Notes: generated by a model from the letters alone, not told the origin. A DNA stretch of 16,558 nucleotides from Acidobacteriota bacterium (GCA_021788955.1 JAJYKC010000003.1:1-16558), one strand, 5' to 3'. Positions 1-7,862 are shown, counted from the first letter of the stretch. Made by a program: numbers and translations.

Positions 1-318
1 GAGGGCGGCGTAAGTGGCGCGGGTGCGGCGGAGGGCATAGGATTCGGCGGGGCTGGCCGGAGGCGGGGCGACGGAGAGGAGGGCGGCGATGCGGCGGGCG
101 TCGGCGCCGGAGGCGAGGACGAACGCATCGGCGCGGGCGGCGGGCTCCAGAGCGGAGAGAGAGGACTCGTCGATGGGGATGGACTTCGCGGCGGCGGCGT
201 GGCGGATTTCGTCGGCGGCGAAGGCGATCTGGGGGACCGAGCGGTCGCAATAGAGGTGGAGTGGGGCGCTCCAGAGGGGAAGAGCGAGCGCGAAAAGGGC
301 GAGGATTCGGACCGGCAT
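1..318 (-). CDS. Secreted protein, N-terminal part only (possible glycoside hydrolase)
   Basis: The gene runs off the left edge; 106 codons are visible. It starts with ATG at 318, whose A is also the last base of the helicase TGA (TGATG), so translation is probably coupled to the helicase. The protein begins with a clear signal peptide, MPVRILALFALALPLWSA, with cleavage likely after SA, so the product should be exported. The following residues (PLHLYCDRSVPQIAFAADEI, then a stretch with DAFVLASGADARR and later ESYALRR) resemble the small alpha/beta domain found in front of the catalytic barrel in GH67 alpha-glucuronidases and GH20 hexosaminidases: a strand, a helix with an 'A-A-x-E-I' pattern, a strand ending in a glycine, then a 'G/E-x-Y-x-L/I-R' element. 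Seen: start, signal peptide, overlap. Inferred: the glycosidase link, which rests on weak pattern similarity; without the rest of the gene the catalytic domain is unknown. Confidence 0.7.
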   Translation of the reverse strand, partial: MPVRILALFALALPLWSAPLHLYCDRSVPQIAFAADEIRHAAAAKSIPIDESSLSALEPAARADAFVLASGADARRIAALLSVAPPPASPAESYALRRTRATYAAL

Positions 319-3197
319 CAGAAATACTCCTTCTCTTTCTTTCTCGGTTTAGCCGGTTTTTTGGTGGCGGTTCTCTTCTTGCGCGAGACGCCGAGGCTGG
401 TTTCGAGGATTTGATCGAGCAGCTTTTTCTCGGAGGGGAGAACGGTTTTGGAGAATTCGGCGGGGCGCTGGGCGGCGAGGTCGCGCATACGGCGGAGCCA
501 GAGGAGGGACTGATGGGCGGGGTGGCCGGGGATGTGGTCGAGCAATTGGAGGGTGCGATCGAAGTCCGGGATGGTGCGGTAGCAGCGGAGAGCGTCCTGG
601 GGGCGGCCGGCGCGGAGATATTCGGCGGCGGCGGTTTCCATTTCGCCGAGGCCTTCGTGACACTCCGCGATGAGGCAAGCATCGGCGTCGGCGGCTTGGC
701 GGAGCATCTCAAGCGCGAGCTTATAGACGCCGGTTTTGATGAGCGTACGGATGGCGCGGTTGCGGAGGCGGGCGGCGCGGGCGTCGGCATCGACCGGGGT
801 GAAGAGCTGGTAGAGCGCTGGGAGCATTCCGCAGATGGCTTCGGGAAGATCGTTCGCCATGTCCTCCAGGCCCTGGACCCAGGCGGCGCCGCGCGGCTGC
901 AATTCGACAAGGAGCCAGGGCTCGACAGCGGCGGCGCGGTGGGACAGGGTGACACCGAGGCGATAAAGCGACTGGCGCCTGTCGGCGCCGTAATCGCGCT
1001 CGTGAGTGCCGATGCTCGCGATGATCTCGGCCAGGGCGGGGCGGTTGGCGGCGATGGCGCTGCGGGAGGCTTCGCCGTAGAGGTCAACGCGGCCCATTTC
1101 GGAGGGCAGGGGGACGCGGCGGAAGGCGATTGTGAAAGCGATCTGGCAGAGCGTGAGGTGGGCGGAGCGGCGGGCGTCGGAGTCCGCGATGGAGAATTTG
1201 CCGCCGGGCTCGCCGAGGAGGACGACGGCTTGGCGGGCGCGGGACCAGGCGAGGGCGGGGCGGACTTCGAGGAACTGACGGGCGTCGGATTCGCAGAGGC
1301 GGACGCGCTCTTCTAAGTCGAGGGCTTCCTCTTCGAGAGATTTTTTCAGGACCTCAGGGATGACGGGAAAGACGGGATCGTCGAAGGTGAGAAATTTCTG
1401 GGCGTTGGTGAGGGCGCGCTCGGTGGGATTGACGTCGAGCCAGTAGAGGCGCTCGGCGGGGCGGCTGAGGGCGACGCGGAGTTGGTCGATGGCGAGGCGC
1501 TTGGCGAGGTCGTCGAGCTCGAGGCCGCGTCCGCGGTCGCGGGATTGGATGATGCGGTCGAGCCAGTGGCCGGCGTCGAGGAGGCAGACGGACTGGAAGT
1601 CGAGGCCCTTGGCTTCGAAGGTGGTGAGGACGTGAGGGCGGAGGGGCTCGGGGACGTAATCGGGGATTTCTTCGCCGAGGGCGATGAGTGCGAGGCCTTC
1701 GCGGGCGGAGAAAGCCTGAAGGAGTTCGTCGAGGTCGGGGCCGGGCTTGGCGGCGCAGTGGATGACCTGGTCGCCGACGTTGTCGTCGATTTCGGCGATG
1801 CCGGAGCCGCCGGGGCGCTCCTGCTTGGCGATGGCGGCGTAAAGGTCCCAGGCGCGGTTGACGAGAGCGGCAATGCGGCGGGGGCTGCGGAGGTTGACCT
1901 GGAGCTTGAACTCGATGGGGGAGGCGAGGCGGAAGTGGATGAGGTCCTGGAACCAGCCCCAATCGAAATCGGTGGGGCGGACGGTTTGGGCCTCGTCGCC
2001 GGCGATGAGGAGACTGGTTTTGGGGCCGAGGGCGGCGGCAAGCTCGACGATGGCGAGGGATTCGATGGGGGTGAGGTCCTGGGCTTCATCAAGGGCGAGG
2101 CAGTCGAAGCCGGCGAGGGGGCCGGCACCGCGGGCGCGAAGCTGCTGGACGGCGGACCAGGCGAGATCGAGCTCGCGGAAGAAGCGCTGTTCGAGGGGGC
2201 GCGGGTCGCGGCGGCGGAGGGTGTCGGCGACCTCGACGGCGGCTTCGGCGGCGGCGCGGCCGATGGCGCGCTCGCGGAGTTCGCGGTAGTGGCGAGCGGA
2301 GACGCGGCGGTCGGGGAAGGCGGGGAAGCGTCCGATGGCGATGGGCAGGGCGGCGCCGAACAGGTGGGCGTGCATTTCGTCGTAGAGCGCGGCCCTGTCG
2401 TTGAGCCAGGGGCCGAGGATGCTGGGAGAGAAGCCGGAAATTTCGCGGACGAACGCGCGGCGGCTATTGCGGACCGGCTCGAAGGGCGTATCGGCCGCGA
2501 GTAACTGGCGGATAAGCTGCGAGTAAGTGAGGACGTGGAAGCGCTTGTTGGCGGGGGCGAACTTATCGAAGTGATCGCGGGCGAGGGCGGCGAGCTCGGG
2601 CGAGTAGGTGATATAGAGGATAGACTCGCGGCCGGCGAGGTCGGCGGCGTGCCAGAGGGCGGTGGTTTTACCAGAGCCGGGGAAGCCTTTGACGATGCGG
2701 ATGTTCTGGCGGGCCTGGGCGAAGCGGGCCTGGGCGGGGGTCCAGGGCGCGGGGACGTAGTCTTCGCGGCGGAGGTCGCGGACGCCGACGGGGAGGTAGT
2801 TCTGGTCGAGGGATTGGGGGTCGAGGAGGCGGTGGTCGTCGTGGTGGCGGATGGCGCGGAGGAAAATGGCGCCTTCGGGGGCGGCGGCGAATTCGGGGTG
2901 GATCTTGAGGGGCGCGGCACCGCGCGGGGCCCACCAGGCGTAGAAGTGGCTGCCGTGGTTGCCGCCGAGGGGGGAGCGGCGCCATCCGCGATTTTCGCCC
3001 TGGGTGGGCTTGTAATACTGGCGGCGGAGGTCGACCAGGAGGCGGTGGAGGAGCAGGGCGGCCCGGCGGCCAACGGTACTGGACCGGTTTTCTTCCATTT
3101 TTTCCAGGAACTCCTGGTGGCAGAAGAGGGGATTGCCGGCGCGGGCGGGCGCGGAATCCTCGTACAGCGTAGTTTGCTGATCGGGACGGGGCGGCAT
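318..3197 (-). CDS. UvrD-like superfamily 1 helicase with N-terminal RelE/ParE-like region and helical-repeat C-terminus
   Basis: 959 aa, cytoplasmic. SF1 motifs are complete and in order: Q-motif-like TPAQARFAQARQ (153-164), Walker A GFPGSGKTT (171-179), Walker B LALDEAQD (367-374), motif III IAGDEAQTVRPTDF (398-411), motif IV QVNLRSPRRIAALVN (433-447), motif V TTFEAKGLDFQSV (525-537), motif VI QLRVALSRPAERLYWL (572-587). The spacing between IV and V leaves little room for a 2B domain. Residues about 36-122 lie before the helicase and end in IFLRAIRHHDDH, resembling the last strand of RelE/ParE-fold proteins; such modules are known in front of some bacterial UvrD-like helicases. Residues about 620-910 are helical with TPR-like spacing (for example EYLRAGRPQDALRCY), and the tail (939-957) is Lys/Arg-rich. 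ATG at 3197 has a poor ribosome site; Met34 (3098) is an alternative start. It lies 47 bp after GH172. The substrate is unknown; ATP-dependent DNA or RNA unwinding or translocation is expected. Confidence 0.9.
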   Translation of the reverse strand: MPPRPDQQTTLYEDSAPARAGNPLFCHQEFLEKMEENRSSTVGRRAALLLHRLLVDLRRQYYKPTQGENRGWRRSPLGGNHGSHFYAWWAPRGAAPLKIHPEFAAAPEGAIFLRAIRHHDDHRLLDPQSLDQNYLPVGVRDLRREDYVPAPWTPAQARFAQARQNIRIVKGFPGSGKTTALWHAADLAGRESILYITYSPELAALARDHFDKFAPANKRFHVLTYSQLIRQLLAADTPFEPVRNSRRAFVREISGFSPSILGPWLNDRAALYDEMHAHLFGAALPIAIGRFPAFPDRRVSARHYRELRERAIGRAAAEAAVEVADTLRRRDPRPLEQRFFRELDLAWSAVQQLRARGAGPLAGFDCLALDEAQDLTPIESLAIVELAAALGPKTSLLIAGDEAQTVRPTDFDWGWFQDLIHFRLASPIEFKLQVNLRSPRRIAALVNRAWDLYAAIAKQERPGGSGIAEIDDNVGDQVIHCAAKPGPDLDELLQAFSAREGLALIALGEEIPDYVPEPLRPHVLTTFEAKGLDFQSVCLLDAGHWLDRIIQSRDRGRGLELDDLAKRLAIDQLRVALSRPAERLYWLDVNPTERALTNAQKFLTFDDPVFPVIPEVLKKSLEEEALDLEERVRLCESDARQFLEVRPALAWSRARQAVVLLGEPGGKFSIADSDARRSAHLTLCQIAFTIAFRRVPLPSEMGRVDLYGEASRSAIAANRPALAEIIASIGTHERDYGADRRQSLYRLGVTLSHRAAAVEPWLLVELQPRGAAWVQGLEDMANDLPEAICGMLPALYQLFTPVDADARAARLRNRAIRTLIKTGVYKLALEMLRQAADADACLIAECHEGLGEMETAAAEYLRAGRPQDALRCYRTIPDFDRTLQLLDHIPGHPAHQSLLWLRRMRDLAAQRPAEFSKTVLPSEKKLLDQILETSLGVSRKKRTATKKPAKPRKKEKEYF

Positions 3198-3244
3198 TGG
3201 GTGAAAATTCAGTTTGGCATAAAGCTGAGGGGCTGCGCCGCCGA

Positions 3245-5371
3245 TTAATACTTTGGCATGACGAAACAGTAGGCGGTATAGGCGATTTCGCTCCAGGCGA
3301 GGTCGGGGAACGGGCGGCCGGGAAAGAGCTGGATCGAAACCGGGGTGAACTGGACGCGGACGCGGATGGAGGAGCGATGGGCGGTAAGACGGCGAGGGAT
3401 GAGGAACTCGTCTTCGCGGAAGCGGCGGTTGGAGGTTTCGACGGTATGCCCGGTTGTGCCGAGTTCGGCGCGGGGGCTGGAGAAGACGCAGGTATTGGAG
3501 CCGGCCAGGTACCAGACGCCGGCTTGCTGGCCATTCACGAAGACCTCGGCGCGCTGATTGGGAAAGGCGTAATCGAGCTTGCGGCGCAGGAGGACACCGA
3601 GATTGTGGGGGTCGATCTTGAGGGTGAATTCGGAATACGTTTTGGTAGTGCGGCCGCGAGCGGTTTCGGCGGGATAAATTTCGCGGCCTTTGACGGTGTC
3701 AGGGCCCCATTCATAGCGGGAGGTGATTTCATAGGGCGCTGAGGCATCCGGCGAGTTGTAGCGGTGCGCGCGCGCGCTGGCGAGGTCGGCGATGAGGAGC
3801 CGATCGGTTTGGATGAGCGAAGGTGCTGGCAGGCCGTACCAGAAGGCGACGGTTTCGTAGTGCTGGGTGGATTCGTCGGTGCCGCCATGTTCGAGCTGGA
3901 TGCGGGCATTTTTGCCGAAGGGGAAAAGGTCCGCGAGGAGGAAGCGGTAGGAGGATTCGATCTTGTCTTCGGGAGCGATGGCGACTTTCGGGCTTTTGGC
4001 GCCGGTAGGATGGCCGGCGAGGGGCAGGGTCATGTTGAGGCCGCCCCAGTAATCGCCGCCGCCGCCCCACTCTTCGGTGCCGGTGCCCTGGGCTTGTGGG
4101 GTGCGGCTGTCGTCGAAGAAGAAGCGGGGATCGCCTTCGAGGGTGTGGAGGTCGGCGTCGTGGGAAAAGATGACGGAGGTGCCGGTGAAGCTGCCGGACC
4201 AGTCGCCGCCGCCTTCGGTGCGGGTGGTGTCGAGCAGGACGAGATCGTGGCCCGGTTCGGGTGTGGGGAAGTCTTGATACGTCGCGTGGAAGTAGCCGAC
4301 GTAGTTGCGAGGAGCGCGGAACGGCGCGTACCGCACGGACCAGCGGACGCCGGGGATGGCGGTGGCGGCGCCGGTGAGGCGGATGGCGGCGGAACGGAAG
4401 AAGGGCATGGGAAAGTAGCAGCTCAGGTAGACGCGATCGGGCGCGTAGCGGACCACCATGGGGAGAGACTTGACCAGGTACTCGCGGTTGTCGCGGTTAT
4501 ATAAGATGCCGGCGCCGTAGAAGAGAGCGATGGGCGCGGCTACGGAGTGTTCGGCGCGGCCATCCCAGGTGATTTCGAGGCGCGCGCGGGAGAAGGCGAG
4601 GGCTTCGGCGCGCGGGACGGAGAACTGGAGAACGCGGATGGTGTGGGATCCGCGGGTTGACCAGACCGGGACGGATCTGGCCGCGGGGAGATCGAGCGTG
4701 CCGGAGGCTTCGCGGACGCCGGCGGTTCCGGCGGGCGGTGCGATATCGGAGCCGGCTTTCGAGAGGAGCGCCAGGATGTCGGCGGGCGGCGGCGTGCGGC
4801 CATCCCATGTAGCGATGGGGGAGGAGAGCGGTGCGCCTTGCACAAACTGGTGGTAGATGTAATAGCCCGTACCGTAGTGGGTACGGGAATAGGCCATGCG
4901 AAAGGATTTTCGGAAGCCGATAGGGACCCAGGTGAGGTCGGCGCCTTTGGTTTGGGACCAGGTGACGGCAAGCGGAGCGGGAAAGGCGAGGGCCGGGAGA
5001 AAAGTGGAATCGGGATTGGGGTGGAGCGGGTCGGCGGTGCTGGTTTCCTGAACGATGTGATCGGCGCCGTCGGTTTCGAAATGCCAGGGGCTGCCGTGCC
5101 AGTGGTTGAAGCGGGCGAAGTAGAGAATGCCGAGGCCCTGGACGTCGAGAGCGACGTTGAAGTCATCGGCGAGCTGGTAGAGGAAGTGGCCGGCATCGGC
5201 GCGCTCGTTGCCGCCGGCGCGGTCGTAGGTGCTGCGCATGTAGGCGCGCTCACCGATGCGCTGGTAAGGCCAGCGGTCCCACATGCGGTAGGCGTCGGCG
5301 CCGGTGGGGATGACAGGCGGGCCGGCGGCGAAGGCCGCGGCGGCGACGAGGAGAGCCAAAAGGGGTTTCAC
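3245..5371 (-). CDS. Secreted DUF2961 / GH172-family protein
   Basis: 708 aa with a signal peptide (MKPLLALLVAAAAFAAG), so exported. The start is GTG at 5371; no in-frame start lies upstream as far as position 5414, and the signal peptide begins right there. DUF2961 hallmarks are visible: STYDRAGGN (47-55), the N-terminal jelly-roll strands around DVQGLGILYFARF (76-88), CYFPMPFFRSAAI (318-330), GTGTEEWGGGGDYWGG (429-444) and SYRFLLADLFPFGKNARIQLEHG (473-496). GH172 members are alpha-furanosidases acting on fructo- or arabinofuranosides; the Glu in GTGTE is probably one catalytic residue (family inference). At about 700 aa it is nearly twice a minimal DUF2961 protein: after residue 520 there is an extra beta-rich domain containing RAEVFVNGQQAGVWYL (617-632). 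The upstream region carries an 11-bp inverted repeat that ends 6 bp from the start codon. The substrate cannot be read from sequence. Confidence 0.88.
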   Translation of the reverse strand: MKPLLALLVAAAAFAAGPPVIPTGADAYRMWDRWPYQRIGERAYMRSTYDRAGGNERADAGHFLYQLADDFNVALDVQGLGILYFARFNHWHGSPWHFETDGADHIVQETSTADPLHPNPDSTFLPALAFPAPLAVTWSQTKGADLTWVPIGFRKSFRMAYSRTHYGTGYYIYHQFVQGAPLSSPIATWDGRTPPPADILALLSKAGSDIAPPAGTAGVREASGTLDLPAARSVPVWSTRGSHTIRVLQFSVPRAEALAFSRARLEITWDGRAEHSVAAPIALFYGAGILYNRDNREYLVKSLPMVVRYAPDRVYLSCYFPMPFFRSAAIRLTGAATAIPGVRWSVRYAPFRAPRNYVGYFHATYQDFPTPEPGHDLVLLDTTRTEGGGDWSGSFTGTSVIFSHDADLHTLEGDPRFFFDDSRTPQAQGTGTEEWGGGGDYWGGLNMTLPLAGHPTGAKSPKVAIAPEDKIESSYRFLLADLFPFGKNARIQLEHGGTDESTQHYETVAFWYGLPAPSLIQTDRLLIADLASARAHRYNSPDASAPYEITSRYEWGPDTVKGREIYPAETARGRTTKTYSEFTLKIDPHNLGVLLRRKLDYAFPNQRAEVFVNGQQAGVWYLAGSNTCVFSSPRAELGTTGHTVETSNRRFREDEFLIPRRLTAHRSSIRVRVQFTPVSIQLFPGRPFPDLAWSEIAYTAYCFVMPKY

Positions 5372-5376
5372 GCGAG

Positions 5377-5412
5377 CCCATGTTAACTCGGTTTGAGCGC
5401 TGTTAACATGGG
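5377..5412. promoter_or_regulatory. Perfect 11-bp inverted repeat, likely operator shared by GH172 and ThuA genes
   Basis: CCCATGTTAAC (5377-5387) and GTTAACATGGG (5402-5412) are exact reverse complements separated by 14 bp. Because GTTAAC is itself a palindrome, the same element is also a direct repeat of TGTTAAC at 5381 and 5401, spaced by exactly 20 bp, about two helical turns. It fills most of the 59-bp gap between two divergent genes, one arm 6 bp from the GH172 start codon and the other 18 bp from the annotated ThuA start. Two palindromic half-sites on one DNA face fit a dimer-of-dimers regulator; that reading is inference. An RNA hairpin is less likely because the site lies between divergent genes. 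Confidence 0.55.
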
Positions 5413-5422
5413 GGGCGGAGCA

Positions 5423-5428
5423 TATAAT
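5423..5428 (+). promoter_or_regulatory. Consensus -10 box (TATAAT) directly before the ThuA gene
   Basis: TATAAT matches the sigma-70 -10 consensus in all six positions and ends only 2 bp before the ATG at 5431. A TTAACA (5403-5408, five of six matches to TTGACA) lies 14 bp upstream, shorter than the usual 16-18 bp, and overlaps the right arm of the inverted repeat. If the box is used, transcription would begin near 5435, past the ATG at 5431, which favours initiation at the second Met (5455) with a very short leader. Confidence 0.4.
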
Positions 5429-5430
5429 CC

Positions 5431-6321
5431 ATGTCGAAGCCTGTATGCAGTCTGATGGCTATCTTACTGGCGGCAACCGCCAGCCAGGCAGCGCCCCTGA
5501 AAGCGTTGATCGTGGACGGGCAGAACAATCATGCGTGGCAGCAGACCACGCCCGTGCTGAAGAAATTGCTCGAAGAAACCGGGCTCTTCACGGTGGACGT
5601 GGCGACGTCACCGCCCAAGGGCGCGGATATGAGCGGCTTCAAACCGGATTTCGCCAGGTACACCGTGATCGTTTTGAACTATAACGGCGAGGCGTGGCCG
5701 GCGGAGACGGAGGCGGCATTCGAAAAGTACGTGCGTGGCGGTGGGGGCGTGGTGGTCTACCACGCCGCGGATAACGCATTCACGCAGTGGAAGGCGTACA
5801 ACGAGATGATCGCCGTGGGCGGATGGGGCGGCCGGACGCCAAGCTTCGGCAAAGCGCTGCGGTTTCGCGACGGGAAGGTGGTACTGGACACGCCGGCGTA
5901 CAACTGCGGGCATCACGCGCAGCGGCTGCCGTTCCAGGTGACCACGCGCGACGCGAACCATCCGATTATGAAAGGACTGCCGCCGGTGTGGATGCACGTG
6001 GGCGACGAACTCTACGACACGCTGTGCGGGCCGGCGCAGGATGTAGATGTGCTGGCGACGGCGCATTCGGATCCGGCCAACAAGGGAACGGACCAAAACG
6101 AGCCGATGCTGATGGCGATCCGGTACGGGAAGGGGCGCATCTTCCATACGACGCTGGGGCACGATGTGGCGGCGACGGAATGCGTAGGCTTCATCACGAC
6201 GTTCGACCGCGGAACCGAGTGGGCGGCGACGGGGAAAGTGACGCAGAAGGTCCCGAAAGATTTCCCGACAGCGGACAAGGTCAGCCTGCGGCCTCTCGGC
6301 GCGCAGGCCGCGCAAAGGTAG
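5431..6321 (+). CDS. Secreted ThuA-domain protein
   Basis: 296 aa. An N-terminal signal peptide (MSKPVCSLMAILLAATASQA) points to export. The remainder is one ThuA domain with the class I glutamine-amidotransferase-like fold: strand LKALIVDGQNNHAW (22-35), then YTVIVLNYNGEAWP and GGGGVVVYHAADNAF near residues 77-117, a histidine-rich YNCGHHAQRLPF, NHPIMKGLP and HVGDELYD around 180-190, and near the C-terminus the typical MAIRYGKGRIFHTTLGHD. This order is standard for ThuA proteins, which are common in Acidobacteriota and Planctomycetota. ThuA was named from a trehalose utilisation locus; many homologues sit beside sugar enzymes but the reaction is not settled. The annotated ATG (5431) has a weak upstream GGAG, and a consensus -10 box sits 2 bp before it, so Met9 (5455) is a real alternative; either leaves a usable signal peptide. 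The divergent GH172 gene shares the control region. A 72-bp gap separates it from nadB. Confidence 0.88.
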   Translation: MSKPVCSLMAILLAATASQAAPLKALIVDGQNNHAWQQTTPVLKKLLEETGLFTVDVATSPPKGADMSGFKPDFARYTVIVLNYNGEAWPAETEAAFEKYVRGGGGVVVYHAADNAFTQWKAYNEMIAVGGWGGRTPSFGKALRFRDGKVVLDTPAYNCGHHAQRLPFQVTTRDANHPIMKGLPPVWMHVGDELYDTLCGPAQDVDVLATAHSDPANKGTDQNEPMLMAIRYGKGRIFHTTLGHDVAATECVGFITTFDRGTEWAATGKVTQKVPKDFPTADKVSLRPLGAQAAQR

Positions 6322-6393
6322 CGGCTGAAAGCGCTGGCGCCGGTCGGTGGTTGGCCCGCGGAGCGTCCGAACGGCCTATCCTACAAGTAGAGG

Positions 6394-7845
6394 ATGAATT
6401 CTGACTATTTGATTATCGGTGCCGGGGTGGCCGGGCTGCGCGCGGCCATCGAACTGGCGGATGCGGGGCGTGTGCTGGTGGTGGCGAAGGACACCCTCCA
6501 CGAATCGTCATCGGAATATGCGCAGGGCGGGATCGCGGTGGCGCTGAGCGACGACGACAAGGTGGCGTTGCACGAGGAGGACACCATCTACGCGGGCGAC
6601 GGGCTGTGCGATCGCGCGGCCGTACACACGCTGGTGGAGGAAGGGCCGCCCGCGATCGAGCAGTTGATCGCGTGGGGCGCGGAGTTCGACCGCGATGGCG
6701 GGCGCCTGGCGTTCACGCGCGAAGGCGCGCACAGCCGCAACCGAATCCTGCACGCGCACGGCGATTCCACGGGGCGCGAGATCGCGCGCACACTGTACCA
6801 GAAAGCGGCATCGCTTCCGTGCGTGACGTTTCGTAGCCATGCGTCGGCGATCGGGCTGCTGGGCGACGGCGAGGGCGTTTACGGGGCCCTGCTGGAAGAC
6901 GGGCCGGTGCATGCGCGCGCGGTGCTGCTGGCCACCGGCGGGCTGGGTAGCCTGTTTCTGAATACGACGAATCCGGACGTGGCGACCGGCGATGGCGTGG
7001 CGATGGCCTACCGTGCCGGAGCGGAAATCAGCGACATCGAATTCGTGCAGTTCCACCCGACGGCGCTGCACATCGAGGGCGCGCCGCGGTTTTTGCTCTC
7101 GGAAGCGCTGCGCGGCGAGGGAGCGCAATTGCGCAACCTGGCGGGCGAGCGCTTCATGGAGCGCTACCATCCGCTGAAGGAACTGGCGCCGCGGGACGTG
7201 GTGGCGCGGGCCATCGTGGCGGAAATGGCGCGCACGGGCACGCCGCACGTGCTGCTCGATTTGTCGCACCGCGAGGCGGGGTTTGTGCGCCAGCGGTTTC
7301 CGCGAATTTACGAAACCTGCCTGCGCTATGGCGTGGACCTGGAGGGACAAGGCGCACCGGTGGCGCCCGCGGCGCATTACGCCATGGGCGGCGTGCGGAC
7401 GGACCTGGACGGGCGCACCACGCTCCCGGGCTTGTTTGCGGCGGGGGAGGTGGCGTGCACCGGAGTACACGGGGCGAATCGTCTGGCCAGCAACTCGCTG
7501 CTGGAAGGGCTGGTGTTTGGGGCGAGGGCCGGGCGCGCGATGCGGGGCGCGGCCGGGTGCCGCATAGGAAAGTCTACCGGTGCGGAGGCGCGGCGGCCAA
7601 GCGAACGCGTGCGGCAAATTCTGTGGGACAAATGCGGCATCGTCCGCTCGAACGAAGGACTGGGGGAGGCCTGCCGGCTTCTGGAGGAGCAGCCCGGCGC
7701 CGAAGTTGCGCTGCTCATCGCGCGCTGCGCGCTGGCGCGCGAGGAAAGCCGCGGCGCGCATTTCCGCACGGATTTTTCGGAAAAACGGGCGGAATTCGCG
7801 AAGCATTCGGTGGTCCGGCACGGTGCCGGCGTTTTGTTCCGCTGA
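6394..7845 (+). CDS. nadB: L-aspartate oxidase (NadB)
   Basis: 483 aa, cytoplasmic FAD enzyme that oxidises L-aspartate to iminoaspartate, the first step of de novo NAD synthesis (NadA uses the product). Visible signatures: FAD-binding [17 protein letters not shown] (7-23), [15 protein letters not shown] (36-50), FVQFHPTAL (218-226), [11 protein letters not shown] (234-244) with an active-site Arg, [10 protein letters not shown] (265-274), [11 protein letters not shown] (327-337), and the second flavin-contact run from GEVACTG through [15 protein letters not shown] (351-376). [10 protein letters not shown] near the C-terminus is the family's terminal motif. The length is slightly below the usual 510-540, mostly in the C-terminal helical domain. 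An in-frame TAG lies two codons upstream, so ATG 6394 is the first possible start; AGAGG abuts it with no spacing, so initiation may be weak. No nadA or nadC is in the window. hslV follows after 17 bp, so the three genes are probably co-transcribed. Confidence 0.96.
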   Translation: MNSDYLIIGAGVAGLRAAIELADAGRVLVVAKDTLHESSSEYAQGGIAVALSDDDKVALHEEDTIYAGDGLCDRAAVHTLVEEGPPAIEQLIAWGAEFDRDGGRLAFTREGAHSRNRILHAHGDSTGREIARTLYQKAASLPCVTFRSHASAIGLLGDGEGVYGALLEDGPVHARAVLLATGGLGSLFLNTTNPDVATGDGVAMAYRAGAEISDIEFVQFHPTALHIEGAPRFLLSEALRGEGAQLRNLAGERFMERYHPLKELAPRDVVARAIVAEMARTGTPHVLLDLSHREAGFVRQRFPRIYETCLRYGVDLEGQGAPVAPAAHYAMGGVRTDLDGRTTLPGLFAAGEVACTGVHGANRLASNSLLEGLVFGARAGRAMRGAAGCRIGKSTGAEARRPSERVRQILWDKCGIVRSNEGLGEACRLLEEQPGAEVALLIARCALAREESRGAHFRTDFSEKRAEFAKHSVVRHGAGVLFR

Positions 7846-7862
7846 TAGAATAAAGGCACACA

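Noticed and set aside
261..1316. Long plus-strand frame (351 codons), Gly/Ala/Glu-rich, opposite the helicase
   Set aside because: It mirrors the helicase codons; composition is the low-complexity pattern expected opposite C-ending codons in GC-rich DNA, and it has no domain or ribosome site.
1482..2504. Second plus-strand frame (340 codons) opposite the helicase
   Set aside because: Same Gly/Ala/Asp/Glu-rich shadow pattern; the opposite strand has all SF1 helicase motifs in this interval.
1346..3073. 575-codon minus-strand frame in another phase of the helicase gene
   Set aside because: Almost entirely Ser, Pro, Ala and Thr, the typical frame-shifted reading of a GC-rich gene.
318..3197. 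Helicase as part of a multi-gene anti-phage defence island
   Set aside because: No nuclease, methyltransferase, integrase, transposase or other defence gene is visible around it; only the N-terminal module hints at such a role.
3198..3244. Hairpin or promoter between GH172 and the helicase
   Set aside because: Only a bulged six-pair stem (CAG-TTT with AAACTG) with no T-run and no -10/-35 pair; too weak to annotate.
6322..6393. Terminator or promoter between the ThuA gene and nadB
   Set aside because: I find only a GGCGCC palindrome and a poor TATCCT with a 20-bp spacing to TTGGCC; neither is convincing.
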